A stretch of 64,000 nucleotides of DNA from Bacteroidales bacterium (GCA_017617715.1 JAFZVQ010000047.1:1-64000), one strand, 5' to 3'. Shown: positions 51,140 through 63,517, counted from the stretch's first letter. The notes: a model not told the origin generated them from the letters alone. Made by a program: numbers and translations.

Positions 51140-52023
51140 CGGGCGGCGCCGCCGACGAGATCGAGTATCTCGGCGGTGATTTTCTGCTGGCGGCCCTTGT
51201 TATATTCGAGCGTGAGTTCGGCGAGCAGGCTCTCGGCGTTGTCGGTGGCCGCCTGCATCGCTATCATGCGGGCGGCATGCTCGGCGGCGGCCGAATCGAG
51301 CAGCGCTCCGTAGAGCTTCAGGTCCAGCACCTGGGGAAGCAGCGTCTCCATCAGTTCCTCCCGCGACGGCTCCAGGATGTACTCCTCAGAGGAAAGATTC
51401 TTCGCTTCGCTCAGAATGACAGAAGTAGGATCGGGAGCACCTCTGTCATCCTGAGCGGGAGCGAAGGATCTCTCTTCGCCAAGGAACGGCTCCACCACCA
51501 CCTCCTGACGGCTGGTGCTGACGAAGTGATTGTAGACCAGCAGCACGCGGGATACGGCGCCGTCGTCGAAAAACTGCCTGAGCTCGGCGGAAATAGCGGC
51601 GGCCGGATTGAACTCAGGCTGGGCCATCAGATGGGAATAGTCGCGGGCTGCGGGGCTGCCGGCCTTCTTCATGGCCTCGGCCACCTTCTTTCCGAAGGCC
51701 CAGACCTCCAGGGGGCCGCCGGCATCCTCGATGGCGTCCTTCAACTTCTTGATCAGATTGTTGTTGAACGCCCCGCACATGGAACTGTTGCTGGAAAAGG
51801 CGAGAATCACGGTCTTGCCTTCCCCGGTTTTCCCCTTGCAGACGCTGCCGGATGCTACTTCGGAAAGTATCTTGAGCAAGGCCTCCTCGTAGGGACGCAG
51901 GGCCTCGATAGCCCGCTGGGCCTTCCTCAGCTTCGAGGAGGCCACGAGCTTCATCGCCGAAGTGATCTTCAGCGTCCCACGCACGGAGGCGATACGGTCT
52001 TTTACTTCCCTAAGAGTCGACAT
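51136..52023 (-). CDS. atpG: ATP synthase F1 gamma subunit
   Basis: The 295-residue rotor shaft of F1. The N- and C-terminal helices of the coiled coil are standard ([40 protein letters not shown] to [11 protein letters not shown]). Residues about 184-209, in the Rossmann-like middle domain, are encoded by two head-to-head palindromic repeats (51396-51471), read as [11 protein letters not shown] and [14 protein letters not shown]. The frame is kept and the flanking conserved stretches ([40 protein letters not shown]) are intact. Last gene of the dnaX-lptB-atp run; it overlaps atpA by 22 bases. Confidence 0.96.
   Translation of the reverse strand: MSTLREVKDRIASVRGTLKITSAMKLVASSKLRKAQRAIEALRPYEEALLKILSEVASGSVCKGKTGEGKTVILAFSSNSSMCGAFNNNLIKKLKDAIEDAGGPLEVWAFGKKVAEAMKKAGSPAARDYSHLMAQPEFNPAAAISAELRQFFDDGAVSRVLLVYNHFVSTSRQEVVVEPFLGEERSFAPAQDDRGAPDPTSVILSEAKNLSSEEYILEPSREELMETLLPQVLDLKLYGALLDSAAAEHAARMIAMQAATDNAESLLAELTLEYNKGRQQKITAEILDLVGGAAR
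51396..51471. repeat. Palindromic repeat family A, inverted pair inside atpG
   Basis: A forward unit (51396-51422) and a reverse unit (51442-51471) face each other across about 19 bases, so the region can also fold into one large hairpin. On the gene strand one is read in the RSFAPAQDD frame and the other in the VILSEAKN frame. Confidence 0.85.
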
Positions 52024-53588
52024 ACGTCGCTTGCAATGCCGTTTATGCGTTTTTCGGCGCCGTCGGACACGACGCCGGCTTCGAGTTCACTGAGGATATC
52101 CGAGCAGGACGCCCTCATCCGTTCGAGGAAAAGGCGCTGGAATTCAATGACCTGGCCCACCTCGATGTCGGCCATGAGCCCCCTTGTGCCGCAATACAGT
52201 ATGGCCACCTGCTCGCCCACAGGCATAGGTGAATATTGGGGCTGGATCAGGAGCTGGTTGTTCTTGCGGCCCTTGTCGAGGGCCATCGCGGTGACCTTGT
52301 CGAGGTCGGATGAGAACTTGGAGAAGGACTCCAGCTCGGCGAACTGCGCCTGGTCTATTTTCAGGGTGCCGGCCACCTTCTTCATGCTCTTCACCTGGGC
52401 TGCGCCGCCCACACGGGACACGGAAATGCCCACGTTGACGGCAGGACGGAAGCCTGCGTTGAACAAAGCGCTTTCCAGGTAGATCTGTCCGTCCGTGATG
52501 GAAATCACATTGGTGGGGATATACGCCGACACGTCTCCGGCCTGCGTCTCGATGATGGGCAAAGCGGTCAGGGAGCCGCCGGCTTTGACGCGGCCACGCA
52601 GCGACTCCGGAAGGTCGTTCATCTGCTCGGCCACCTCCTGCTGCGAAATAATCTTGGCCGCACGCTCCAGAAGACGGGAATGGAGGTAGAAAACGTCGCC
52701 CGGATAGGCTTCGCGGCCGGAGGGACGGCGAAGGATAAGCGAGACCTCGCGGTAGGCCACGGCCTGCTTGCTGAGGTCGTCGTAGACCACCAGGGCATGC
52801 CGGCCGGTGTCGCGGAAGTACTCCCCTATCGCCGCTCCGGCGAAAGGCGCATAGTACTGAAGGGCGGCGGGATCGGCCGCGGTGGCTGCCACTACTATGG
52901 TGTAGTCCATGGCGCCTTTCTCGCGAAGGGTCTGCACTATCGAGGCCACAGTGGAGCCCTTCTGGCCCACTGCAACGTAGATGCAATAGACGGGATTGCC
53001 CTCCAGGAAGCCTTTGCGCTGGTTGATGATGGTGTCGATTGCGATGGCGGTCTTGCCGGTCTGGCGGTCGCCGATTATAAGCTCGCGCTGGCCACGGCCG
53101 ATAGGAATCATCGAGTCTATGGCCTTCAGGCCTGTCTGCAGGGGCTCATGGACCGGCTCGCGGAAGATAACGCCGGGCGCCTTGCGCTCCAGCGGCATGC
53201 GCACCGTCTCGCCCTGCACGGGGCCGAGGCCGTCGAGCGGCGAGCCGATGGGATCGACCACCCTGCCCACGAGGCCTTCGCCCACATCGATGCCGGCGAT
53301 GCGGCCCAGACGGCGCACGCGCATGTTCTCCTTGACCGGGTCGGTCGGACCCAGAAGCACCGCGCCCACGTTGTCTTCCTCGAGATTCATCACCACGGCC
53401 TTCACGCCGCAGTCGAACTCGAGGAGTTCGCCCGCCTCGGCCTTCGAAAGGCCGTAGATACGGGCCACGCCGTCGCTGACTGTGAGCACGCTGCCGACTT
53501 CCTCATATTTTAGCGAAGTATCCACTCCCTTGAGCTGTTCGAGGAGTATGTCAGAGATTTCGCTTGCCTTGATTGAGTTTTGTGCCAT
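52002..53588 (-). CDS. atpA: ATP synthase F1 alpha subunit
   Basis: The 528-residue non-catalytic nucleotide-binding subunit. Walker A is GDRQTGKT at 173-180, the alpha signature [20 protein letters not shown] is present, and the N-terminal beta barrel starts with [16 protein letters not shown]. Length is usual for the phylum. It overlaps atpG by 22 bases and begins 2 bases after the atpH stop. There is no repeat insertion in this gene, unlike atpG and atpB. Confidence 0.98.
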   Translation of the reverse strand: MAQNSIKASEISDILLEQLKGVDTSLKYEEVGSVLTVSDGVARIYGLSKAEAGELLEFDCGVKAVVMNLEEDNVGAVLLGPTDPVKENMRVRRLGRIAGIDVGEGLVGRVVDPIGSPLDGLGPVQGETVRMPLERKAPGVIFREPVHEPLQTGLKAIDSMIPIGRGQRELIIGDRQTGKTAIAIDTIINQRKGFLEGNPVYCIYVAVGQKGSTVASIVQTLREKGAMDYTIVVAATAADPAALQYYAPFAGAAIGEYFRDTGRHALVVYDDLSKQAVAYREVSLILRRPSGREAYPGDVFYLHSRLLERAAKIISQQEVAEQMNDLPESLRGRVKAGGSLTALPIIETQAGDVSAYIPTNVISITDGQIYLESALFNAGFRPAVNVGISVSRVGGAAQVKSMKKVAGTLKIDQAQFAELESFSKFSSDLDKVTAMALDKGRKNNQLLIQPQYSPMPVGEQVAILYCGTRGLMADIEVGQVIEFQRLFLERMRASCSDILSELEAGVVSDGAEKRINGIASDVCRLLGK

Positions 53589-53590
53589 CG

Positions 53591-54067
53591 TTAGACTATC
53601 CTGTTGTTCTTTTCAATAAAATTGCGTTCCAGCAGTTCGAACTGCCGGCGCACGCTTGCGTCCAGCATCATCCCGCCCACTTCCACTCTGTAGCCGCCTA
53701 TCAGCGAAGGGTCCACGTCGGATTCCAGCAGCACCTTGGTGCCGGTGGAGGATTCTATGGTCTCGCGCACCTGCTTCTCAAGGGCCTCGGAAGGCACTGC
53801 AGAAGTGAGTATGACGTGCGAAAGGCCAGTGGCTTCGCAGTGGAGGTCCACGAAAGTGCGCAATATCCTCTGCAGGTAGGGAGTGCGGTCGTTGCGGACC
53901 AGGAGCATGAGGAATGCATGCAGGTCCGGCTCCATCGGGGACGGCAGGCTGGAAGGGTCACGAAGCATCCGGAGCACCTGGGCGCATACCCTATCCCCGC
54001 TCCCGTTCTCCTGCGTGAGGCGCAGGAGTGCGGTGGCGTAGCGCTTTGTGATTGCTCCCGAATTCAT
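53591..54067 (-). CDS. atpH: ATP synthase F1 delta subunit
   Basis: The 158-residue stator subunit (OSCP type) linking F1 to the b subunits. N-terminal [20 protein letters not shown] is the usual helical start, and the C-terminal [20 protein letters not shown] then [15 protein letters not shown] is the conserved end. It is shorter than the ~180 typical of proteobacteria, as in other Bacteroidota. It lies 1 base after atpF and 2 bases before atpA. Confidence 0.93.
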   Translation of the reverse strand: MNSGAITKRYATALLRLTQENGSGDRVCAQVLRMLRDPSSLPSPMEPDLHAFLMLLVRNDRTPYLQRILRTFVDLHCEATGLSHVILTSAVPSEALEKQVRETIESSTGTKVLLESDVDPSLIGGYRVEVGGMMLDASVRRQFELLERNFIEKNNRIV

Positions 54068-54068
54068 C

Positions 54069-54572
54069 CTAATTCAATTTAGCCTGCTGTGCTTCCTCGG
54101 CGTAACGCTTAAGCAGCGCCTGCTGCTCAGGAGTGGATTCCAGTTTTTCCCGGACCACTTTTTCAGCCACGGCCACCGACAGGGCGGACACTTCCGAACG
54201 GAGCTCGCGCATGGCGGACTCCTTCTCCACTGCGATTTCGGCGCGGGCGCTCCGGATAATATCGGCAGCTTCCGCCTGAGCCTTTTCCCTGGCTTGCTCG
54301 AGTATGGCCTCACGGGTGCGGGACGCCTCCCTGAGCATCTTGTCCTGCTCGGAGCGTGTCTCCTCCAGCATCTGCTCCCGCTGCCGGGCAGCTTCATCGA
54401 GGCTCGCCCGCGCCTTCTCGGCCATGCGGAGGGATTCTTCGATATGATCGGAGCGCTGCCGCACGGCCTTGGTGATCACGGGAAAGCCGAACTTTGCCAG
54501 GACGAAGAACACAGCCCCGAAAATCAGGACCATCCAGAAAAGCAGGCCGAAATCTGGTGTGATGAGGGACAT
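54069..54572 (-). CDS. atpF: ATP synthase Fo b subunit
   Basis: The 167-residue stator stalk protein. ATG 54572 gives MSLITPDFGLLFWMVLIFGA, the single membrane helix, followed by a long charged amphipathic helix (ESLRMAEKARASLDEAARQR to AEKVVREKLEST) that dimerises. An in-frame start further upstream would overlap atpE and adds an unrelated Ser/Arg/Gln stretch, so it is rejected. It lies between atpE and atpH with 1-2-base gaps. Confidence 0.95.
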   Translation of the reverse strand: MSLITPDFGLLFWMVLIFGAVFFVLAKFGFPVITKAVRQRSDHIEESLRMAEKARASLDEAARQREQMLEETRSEQDKMLREASRTREAILEQAREKAQAEAADIIRSARAEIAVEKESAMRELRSEVSALSVAVAEKVVREKLESTPEQQALLKRYAEEAQQAKLN

Positions 54573-54574
54573 AC

Positions 54575-54817
54575 CTAATTGTTGACTGCAAGAAGACACA
54601 CCAGCACGCCGAAGAGACACACGCCTTCGATGAGTGCACCGATGATGATGGCGGTCAGACGCAGGTGGCCGGCCAGTTCGGGCTGGCGGGCGGATGCTTC
54701 CATGGTGGACTTGGCAAGTTTGCCGATACCGATTGCAGCCGCGATGGCCACTATGCCGGCGCCGATGGCACCGCCTAATTTACCGAGAGCTGCTGCTTGA
54801 AGAATTGTTCCTAACAT
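54575..54817 (-). CDS. atpE: ATP synthase Fo c subunit
   Basis: An 80-residue hairpin of two membrane helices that forms the rotor ring. The ion-binding carboxylate is Glu64 in IIGALIEGVCLFG, with the polar loop ASARQPELAG between helices and the Gly-rich first helix GGAIGAGIVAIAAAIGIGKL. The Glu-Gly context, rather than Glu-Ser or Glu-Thr, argues for protons rather than sodium; this is inference from family motifs. Confidence 0.97.
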   Translation of the reverse strand: MLGTILQAAALGKLGGAIGAGIVAIAAAIGIGKLAKSTMEASARQPELAGHLRLTAIIIGALIEGVCLFGVLVCLLAVNN

Positions 54818-54829
54818 AATATGGGTGTT

Positions 54830-55863
54830 TTAATTGGTTTCCGTTTCGGGATGCTGGTGCGCAAGTCCGATGAATACGGACGAGAGCATGGTGAACACAT
54901 AGGCCTGCAGGAATGCCACAAGGAGTTCCAGAACGTCCAGGAAGATGCCTATCAGCACGGCCATGAAAGAGAGCGAGCCGTTGATGGCCGGGCCGAGCTT
55001 GACGGTCAGGAACACTATGGCTATGGTGCTCAGGAGCATGATGTGGCCGGCCATGATGTTCGCGAAGAGCCTTATCATCAGGGAGAAGGGCTTGGTGAAC
55101 ATCCCTATTATCTCGATGGCGGGCATGATGGGGATGGCCTTCAGGAAGATGGGAACGTCCGGCCAGAGTATGTCCTTCCAATAGTGTTTGTTGCCGAAGA
55201 GGTTGACGGCAAGGAAGGTGAAGAGGGCCATGGCCATCGTGACGGCAATGTTGCCGGTGATGTTGGCGCCTCCCGGGAACACTGGGAGTATTCCCATCAG
55301 GTTGTTTATCAGTATGAAGAAGAACGCCGTCAGCAGGTAGGGGGAGAATTTCTTGTATTCAGGGCCCACCGCCTCCTTGATGACCTCGTTCTCTATCATC
55401 ACGATCACGGGCTCCAACAGGCCTGCGATGCCCCTGGGAGCCTCTTTCAGATAGTCGTGCCTGCGATACCAGCGGGCGCAGAGCAGAATGAGCGCGACCA
55501 GCAGCACGCTGTCTATCAGCAGGCCGCAGACGTTTTTGGTTATGGATATGTCGAAAGGCCTGGAGCCGTCGGAGGCCCGGACTATCTTGCCTTCATGGGC
55601 ATCGCCCTTGGGAGCTATACGGTAGCCGTCGAAGGCTGCGCCGTGGGCCAGCTTTTCGCTGCTGAAGACGTGGAGGCCGCCGTCGATGATGATGCAAGGC
55701 AGGGGGATGGAGACGTGCTTGCCGTTGATGGTAGTGATATGCCATTCGTAGGCGTCCCCGATATGCCCGAAAATGTATTCCTGCATATCGAGGGGGCTAC
55801 TGTCATCCTGAGCGCCGGCGAAGGATCTCACGGAAGACAGCAGAAGCATGCACAGCCCCAGAA

Positions 55864-55885
<22 letters not shown>
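54830..55885 (-). CDS. atpB: ATP synthase Fo a subunit
   Basis: The 351-residue membrane subunit that forms the proton half-channels. The essential arginine is in MIRLFANIMAGHIMLLS, with PIMPAIEIIGMFTKPFSLMI before it and VAFLQAYVFTMLSSVFIGLA at the end. It has the long N-terminal periplasmic extension of Bacteroidota (IGDAYEWHITTINGKHVSIP), preceded by a signal-like hydrophobic segment. Residues about 19-29 (VRSFAGAQDDS), right after that segment, come from a palindromic repeat. It overlaps atpC by 22 bases. Confidence 0.96.
55800..55828 (-). repeat. Palindromic repeat family A copy inside atpB
   Basis: CTGTCATCCTGAGCGCC followed by GGCGAAGGATCT on the plus strand; in gene-sense orientation it is a family A unit read as RSFAGAQDD. 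It lies just after the N-terminal hydrophobic segment of the a subunit. Confidence 0.8.
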
Positions 55886-58425
<2,540 letters not shown>

Positions 58426-58429
<4 letters not shown>

Positions 58430-60255
58430 CGTATATCTAATGCTAAATCTTTTACCAATTCACTTACCTCGGCATTCTTCGAAATCAGGTCCTGCGCCTT
58501 CTCCACGGGCATGTAGATCTTCGCCTCCTGCTGCTCTTCGGGAATCACTCCGGGCTCCAGGCGCACTTTAGGGCATTCCAGAAGCTTCTGGAAGCGCTCT
58601 TCGAGCTCGCGGAGCTTCTTCTCGGCTATCCAGTTCTTCTGGGCCTCGTTCACGAGGGCGAAGTCCACAATAAGGATGCCGCCTTCCTCCCTGGACTCCA
58701 GTTTCGCGTTCGCCAGGGCGTTCGAGAGGCGGGGCTGGGCCGAGTACATTCCGGCGAGCTCAGCCCACTTCGCCTGCACCGTCTCTGCGTCCGGAAGCTG
58801 CACCGGCACATCCGAAGCGGCCTCGGGGGCGAGCTCCACCGTGATTTCCTCGTCGCTCATCAGGGACGAGAGCGAGAGGCCCGCGGCCGTCTTCGCCGGC
58901 CTGCGGCGCGGCTTCGGGGTCTCGGCAACCGGCTCCGGCGCTGGCTCTGCAGGAGTGATTTCGACCTTTTCGCTCCCAATCGCCGGTTTTTCATCCGAAA
59001 CGGGAGTCTTTTCGGCTATTTCGCTCCCAATTACCTCTTTTGTCTTCGCAGCGGGTATGGTATCCGGAGCTTTAGCGACACAGGGGGTCTCGGGGGGAAC
59101 GCCCCCCGTCCCCTGGGGGTGCAGGGGGATAGTAGCTGGCTGCGCAGCAGCCTCGGCGGGTATACCGCCGAGGAACGCAAGCCTCATCAGGGCGAACTCT
59201 ATGTGGAGACGCTGGTTGGTGGAGGCGCGGTAGCCGGCCTCGCACTGGGACACTACGCCGATTGCATCATAGAGGAATTTCAACGACGTACGCGCCGCCT
59301 GCTCGCGGTAGCGCTCGCGCAGCGAGCCGGGGAGGTCGAGCAGCGACTCCAGGCCGCCGGTACGGCTCACCAGCAGGTCGCGGAAATGCGCCCCGAGGGC
59401 CGAGATGAAATGCAGGGCGTTGAAGCCCTTGGAGAGTATCTCGTCGAAAGTCAGCAGGGCCGTGGCGTAGTCTTTCCCCAGGAAAGCGTCCACGAGCCTG
59501 AAACTGTATTCGTAGTCCAGCACGCCGAGGTTGCGGATCACGTCTTCATACTTGATATCGGTGCCGCAGAAGGCCACGGTCTGGTCGAATATGGTGAGGG
59601 CGTCGCGCATGGCGCCGTCGGCCTTGTGGGCTATCACGTGGAGCGATTCGTCGTCGACATTCACACCTTCCTTGCCGGCGATGTCGCGGAGGTTGCGCAC
59701 TATGTCGGGCACGCTGATGCGGTTGAAGTCGTAGGTCTGGCAGCGGCTGAGTATGGTCGGGATTATCTTGTGCTTCTCGGTGGTGGCGAGGATGAAGATG
59801 GCATGTGCCGGGGGCTCCTCAAGCGTCTTCAGGAAGGCGTTGAAGGCCGACTGGGTGAGCATGTGCACCTCGTCGATTATGTACACGCTGTAGCGCCCCA
59901 CCTGCGGAGGTATCTGCACCTGCTCCATCAGGGCCTTGATGTCCTCGACGCCGTTGTTGGACGCGGCGTCCAGCTCATGTATGCAGTATGAACGGCCCTC
60001 GCGGAACGACACGCACGACTCGCATTCGCCGCATGGCTCCATGTCGGCGGAAGGGTGCGAGCAGTTGATTGTCTTGGCAAAAATACGCGCGGCACTGGTT
60101 TTGCCTACACCTCTAGGGCCGCAGAACAGATAGGCATGCGCCAGCTGTCCGCGGAGGATGGAGTTTTTCAGGGTGCGGGCTATGTTGTCCTGCCCTATGA
60201 GGCTCTCGAAAGAATCGGGACGGTATTTGCGGGCTGATACGATATATTGAGCCAT
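58426..60255 (-). CDS. dnaX: DNA polymerase III gamma/tau subunit (clamp loader)
   Basis: A 609-residue clamp-loader ATPase. Walker A GPRGVGKT (46-53), zinc finger Cys65, 75, 78 and 81, [20 protein letters not shown], and the sensor [20 protein letters not shown]. After domain III (to about 365) comes a low-complexity Pro/Glu/Ala linker, part of which (about 375-382 and beyond) is encoded by a repeat also found near tRNA-Ser. The linker also has a 13-base direct repeat (58968-58980, 59019-59031). The C-terminal domain (about 500-609) is tau-like. No slippery A-run for a gamma product was noticed. It heads the dnaX-lptB-atp run. Confidence 0.96.
59109..59130 (-). repeat. Repeat family D, copy 2, inside dnaX
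   Basis: The 22-base sequence identical to 25673-25694, in reverse orientation. On the gene strand it is read as [10 protein letters not shown], and the adjoining G/C-runs give GGVPPETPC. It sits in the disordered linker of DnaX, and the frame is kept. Confidence 0.75.
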
Positions 60256-60275
60256 AAAAATACAGGTTGGTTCTA

Positions 60276-60283
60276 CAAATGTA
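60276..60283 (-). promoter_or_regulatory. -7 box of the dnaX-lptB-atp operon
   Basis: TACATTTG on the minus strand, 20 bases before the dnaX ATG. It is the only candidate promoter seen for the 9.1-kb run. Confidence 0.6.
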
Positions 60284-60296
60284 GTGAATTTTTACG

Positions 60297-60304
60297 TAAC
60301 TTTG
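60297..60304 (+). promoter_or_regulatory. -7 box of the 227-residue exported protein gene
   Basis: TAACTTTG ends 5 bases before the ATG at 60310, suggesting a leaderless or nearly leaderless mRNA. It is divergent from the dnaX promoter, 13 bases away. Confidence 0.55.
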
Positions 60305-60309
60305 TTGAT

Positions 60310-60993
60310 ATGAAAAAGGCGTTAGGTTATTTTTTGTTGGTTTTGGTGCTGGTCTGCGCATCGCTCCCTCTCCAGGGGCAGAAACGCATCTACACCAAGG
60401 GCTACAAAATGCAGGACTTCAAGAGCAAAACGACAAAAGTCGTCCTCGACGCCGGCCTCCTGGGGCGCTCTGTCAGGCAGGAAGTCACCTCCCTCTGGAC
60501 CATATCCCCCTATGAATTCTGCACCCCCTCCCAATACGAAAAACAGAAGACGAACCCGGACTATTACTTCCTCCACACCGAAACGATACGCGGCATAATC
60601 TACCTCACCCTCGAAAAGGGAGGCAAGCCGGACGATTCCAACGACCTTAAGAAGCCCTTCAACGTGGTCTCGGTGCCAATTACAGGCGAGCAGGACCAAA
60701 GCGGACGCGTGCACATCTACATGCCCGCCTTCATAAGTGCGATCCAGGACTACGCCGACGCAGCGATGAATTCCGAGACTGCGGCCTACACCGGCGTGAA
60801 GGCCATCTGCAAGGGCGTGCCCAGGGGCGTCACCGTGGTCAAGGACCCGGACGAGGCGGACGAAGCCTTCACCGAGCGCTTTCCCAAAACCGCCGTACAG
60901 ATAATCGTGACCCCCACGGGCGACCCTTCGGACAAGCCCCGGTACCACTTCACTTTCGGCACGGAAGACTACCGTTTATACTCATTCAGATGA
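60310..60993 (+). CDS. Exported protein of unknown function
   Basis: A 227-residue protein with a Sec signal peptide (MKKALGYFLLVLVLVCASLP, cleavage near LQGQ). The mature part is mixed alpha/beta with no motif I recognise: IYTKGYKMQDFKSKTTKVVL, SVRQEVTSLWTISPYEFCTP, IRGIIYLTLEKGGKPDDSND, PRYHFTFGTEDYRLYSF. I recall Bacteroidales relatives but no function. It overlaps the next small gene by 4 bases. Confidence 0.78.
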   Translation: MKKALGYFLLVLVLVCASLPLQGQKRIYTKGYKMQDFKSKTTKVVLDAGLLGRSVRQEVTSLWTISPYEFCTPSQYEKQKTNPDYYFLHTETIRGIIYLTLEKGGKPDDSNDLKKPFNVVSVPITGEQDQSGRVHIYMPAFISAIQDYADAAMNSETAAYTGVKAICKGVPRGVTVVKDPDEADEAFTERFPKTAVQIIVTPTGDPSDKPRYHFTFGTEDYRLYSFR

Positions 60994-61265
60994 TTTTCCC
61001 CATTCCCCACGACGCCTCTCCGGAAGAAGCGGCAGGCCTGCACCCCGGCGTACCGTTCACGGACCTCCGTGAATACATCGAGCATAAGATAGGCTCTCGC
61101 ATAGAGGACATCGTGGCAGATTCCCCCGAACGCTTCCATGTGATAGAAGAAGAAGCCGTCAGGGACCTGGCCGTCATGAGTGAACTCACCCTGACCGACC
61201 GCATCCTGCGGCTCCTCCCCGGCACCCCGGACAACCCGGAGTGCGCACGTCTGCTGAAGCTTTAG
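60990..61265 (+). CDS. Small acidic protein of unknown function
   Basis: A 91-residue cytosolic-looking protein starting MIFPIPHDASPEEAAGLHPG, mostly helical and rich in Glu, Asp and Leu (TDLREYIEHKIGSRIEDIVA, ERFHVIEEEAVRDLAVMSEL). No motif recognised. The ATGA overlap with the preceding gene and host-like codons support it. Its stop overlaps the stop of the convergent GH3 gene. Confidence 0.65.
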   Translation: MIFPIPHDASPEEAAGLHPGVPFTDLREYIEHKIGSRIEDIVADSPERFHVIEEEAVRDLAVMSELTLTDRILRLLPGTPDNPECARLLKL

Positions 61266-63505
61266 ATCCTGATTTTCCTGCGAAGGCCGCGGTCTTCGGC
61301 GTTGCGCGCCGCAATCAGGCGGTAGCGCCCTTTTTCCACGACCCAGGAGCCGGATTCTTCGCTCCATGAAGCCAGGTCGCTTTCCGCCACTGTCATCTCC
61401 ACGGTGCAACTCTCCCCGGGCTGGAGTTCAGGGGTTTTGGCGAAGGCCTTGAGCTCGCGGGCGGGCTTGTCCATATCCCTTCCGGGAGCGGACACATAGA
61501 GCTCCACCACGTCCTTCCCTGCCCTGCCGCCGGTGTTCAGGACGTCCACGCAGACCTTCCAGGCGCCGTCCTGCCGCGCCACGCGCATGTTGCTCCATCT
61601 GAAGGACGTGTAGCTAAGTCCGAATCCGAAGGGGAAGGACACACGGTCGCGGGCTTTGGTGCAGAAATAGCGGTAGCCCACCCAGATATCCTCCTCGTAA
61701 TCGGTGTAGTCGATATCCTTGACGGTGTAGTCTTTCTTGTTGCCCTCAAGTCGGCGGTAGAAGGAATAATTGAATGGCTTGTCGGCAAAGATGAGCGGGA
61801 AATTGGGAGCGGAAGGCTCGTCTTCGTAACGCTTGGAGACGGTCATGGGAAGGCGCCCGGAGGGGTTCACCGCCCCGCTGAGCACGGAAGCCACGGTGTG
61901 CCCTCCCTCTTCGCCGGGCTGCCAGCAGACCAGTATAGCGTCGGCAAGTCCTTTCCAGCTCTCCATTTCCACCACGCCGCCTATGTTGAGTATCACGGTC
62001 ACTTTCTTGCCCTGGGCACGGAAGGCCTTCGAAGTCTCGCGAAGGAGCTGCAACTCCCTGTCCTGCAGCATGTAGCTATGGTAGAGGTCGCGGTCCTTGC
62101 CTTCCCCGAACACGCGTCCGAAAGTCACTACGGCGCGGTCGGCCGTACGGGCTGCGGCACGTATCAGCTCCACCGGCACCACCTCGATCGGCCGCTCCCT
62201 GTCGATCACCCATGAGTTCTTGCCGTCCACGTTCGCGCAGCGCCAGCGTTCGTCCACCATGTATGCCCCATAAAAGCCGTCCAGGCCGCTTTCGAGCGTG
62301 AAGCCCTCGTCGGCAAGGCCCTTCTGCAGGTCCACCACGTAAGGACGGTGGACATCGCCGGAGCCGGTGCCGCCGGCTATGAAGGCATATGAGGTCACGC
62401 CCAGCAGGGCCGTGATTCCGGAAGGTCCGAACGGCAGGGCGCCTTCGTTCTTGAGCAGCACCACGCCTTCGTCCGCAGCCTTGCGGCACACGGCGGCGTG
62501 GGCCTCCAGGTCGGGGGCGTCGGAGTGCTCATAACCCATGTAGGCAGGGCATTTGACTATGAGTTCAAGGGCGCGCGTGACGCTGCGGTCCACGTCTTCC
62601 ATCGGCAGCCGGCCTTCCCGCACCGCGTCGATGAGGGCGTTGTAGCGGGCGTCCGAACCGGACTGGATGAGTTCGTTGCCGGCATGGATCTGGGCGGCGG
62701 TGTCGTAGCCTCCGCCCCAGTCGGTCATCACCGTGCCCTCGAAGCCCCAGTCGCCCCGGAGTATGTCGGTCAGCAGCCAGGGGGCTTCGGATGCGTGGGT
62801 GCCGTTGATGTAATTGTAAGAGGTCATCAGCGTCCACGGCTGGGCCTTGCGCACGGCGATTTCAAACACCTTCAGGTAGATTTCACGAAGGGCGCGGGCG
62901 CTCAGGCGGGCGTCGTTGTGGAGACGGTTGAGCTCCTGGTTGTTGACGGCGAAATGCTTTATGCATGCGCCCACCCCGTTGCTCTCTATTCCGTCCACCA
63001 TAGCCGCAGCAGTCTCGCCGGCCAGCACAGGGTCTTCCGAATAGTATTCGAAGTTCCTGCCGCACAGCGGGTTGCGGTGGATGTTCACGCCCGGGCCGAG
63101 CAGCACGTCCACGCCATATTCCAGCACTTCGTTGCCCATGGCCCGTCCGACCTCGGTGACGAGTCCGGGATTCCAGGTGGCCGCCAGCATGGTGCCGATG
63201 GGGAAACCGGTACAGTAGAAGGTCTTGTCGGTGCCGGGGCGCGTCGGGTCTATGCGCAGGCCGGCAGGGCCGTCGGCAAGCACTATCGACGGGATGCCGA
63301 GACGCGGAATGGCGTGCGTCGCGCCAGCACTGCCCTTGACGCCTATGTCGTTGCGGCCTATGCCGTCGAAAGCAGTGGAGCCGCATCCCACCAGGATGGC
63401 GGCCTTCTCCTCCAGGGTGAGAAGTGAAACTATTTCAGGAATGTTGTCAGGCCTCAACACCGGCCCGGAAGCGGCAATCGCCGCGGCAAGGATAAAAGTG
63501 AGCAT
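61262..63505 (-). CDS. Glycoside hydrolase family 3 (beta-glucosidase-like)
   Basis: A 747-residue exo-glycosidase. N-terminal Sec signal (MLTFILAAAIAASG), then the GH3 barrel: LADGPAGLRIDPTR, LGPGVNIHRNPLCGRNFEYY, GACIKHFAVNNQELNRLHND (K-H motif), and the nucleophile Asp in GTVMTDWGGGYD. The second alpha/beta domain (GVVLLKNEGALPFGPSGITA) and a C-terminal fibronectin-III-like domain (FGFGLSYTSFRWSNMRVARQ) follow. The linkage and sugar are unknown. The ATG at 63505 is chosen because an upstream TTG overlaps the promoter -7 box. Confidence 0.93.
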   Translation of the reverse strand: MLTFILAAAIAASGPVLRPDNIPEIVSLLTLEEKAAILVGCGSTAFDGIGRNDIGVKGSAGATHAIPRLGIPSIVLADGPAGLRIDPTRPGTDKTFYCTGFPIGTMLAATWNPGLVTEVGRAMGNEVLEYGVDVLLGPGVNIHRNPLCGRNFEYYSEDPVLAGETAAAMVDGIESNGVGACIKHFAVNNQELNRLHNDARLSARALREIYLKVFEIAVRKAQPWTLMTSYNYINGTHASEAPWLLTDILRGDWGFEGTVMTDWGGGYDTAAQIHAGNELIQSGSDARYNALIDAVREGRLPMEDVDRSVTRALELIVKCPAYMGYEHSDAPDLEAHAAVCRKAADEGVVLLKNEGALPFGPSGITALLGVTSYAFIAGGTGSGDVHRPYVVDLQKGLADEGFTLESGLDGFYGAYMVDERWRCANVDGKNSWVIDRERPIEVVPVELIRAAARTADRAVVTFGRVFGEGKDRDLYHSYMLQDRELQLLRETSKAFRAQGKKVTVILNIGGVVEMESWKGLADAILVCWQPGEEGGHTVASVLSGAVNPSGRLPMTVSKRYEDEPSAPNFPLIFADKPFNYSFYRRLEGNKKDYTVKDIDYTDYEEDIWVGYRYFCTKARDRVSFPFGFGLSYTSFRWSNMRVARQDGAWKVCVDVLNTGGRAGKDVVELYVSAPGRDMDKPARELKAFAKTPELQPGESCTVEMTVAESDLASWSEESGSWVVEKGRYRLIAARNAEDRGLRRKIRI

Positions 63506-63508
63506 ACA

Positions 63509-63516
63509 CAAATATA
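63509..63516 (-). promoter_or_regulatory. -7 box of the GH3 gene
   Basis: TATATTTG on the minus strand, ending 3 bases before the GH3 ATG and starting directly after the T-run of the FKBP terminator; implies a leaderless mRNA. Confidence 0.6.
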
Positions 63517-63517
63517 C

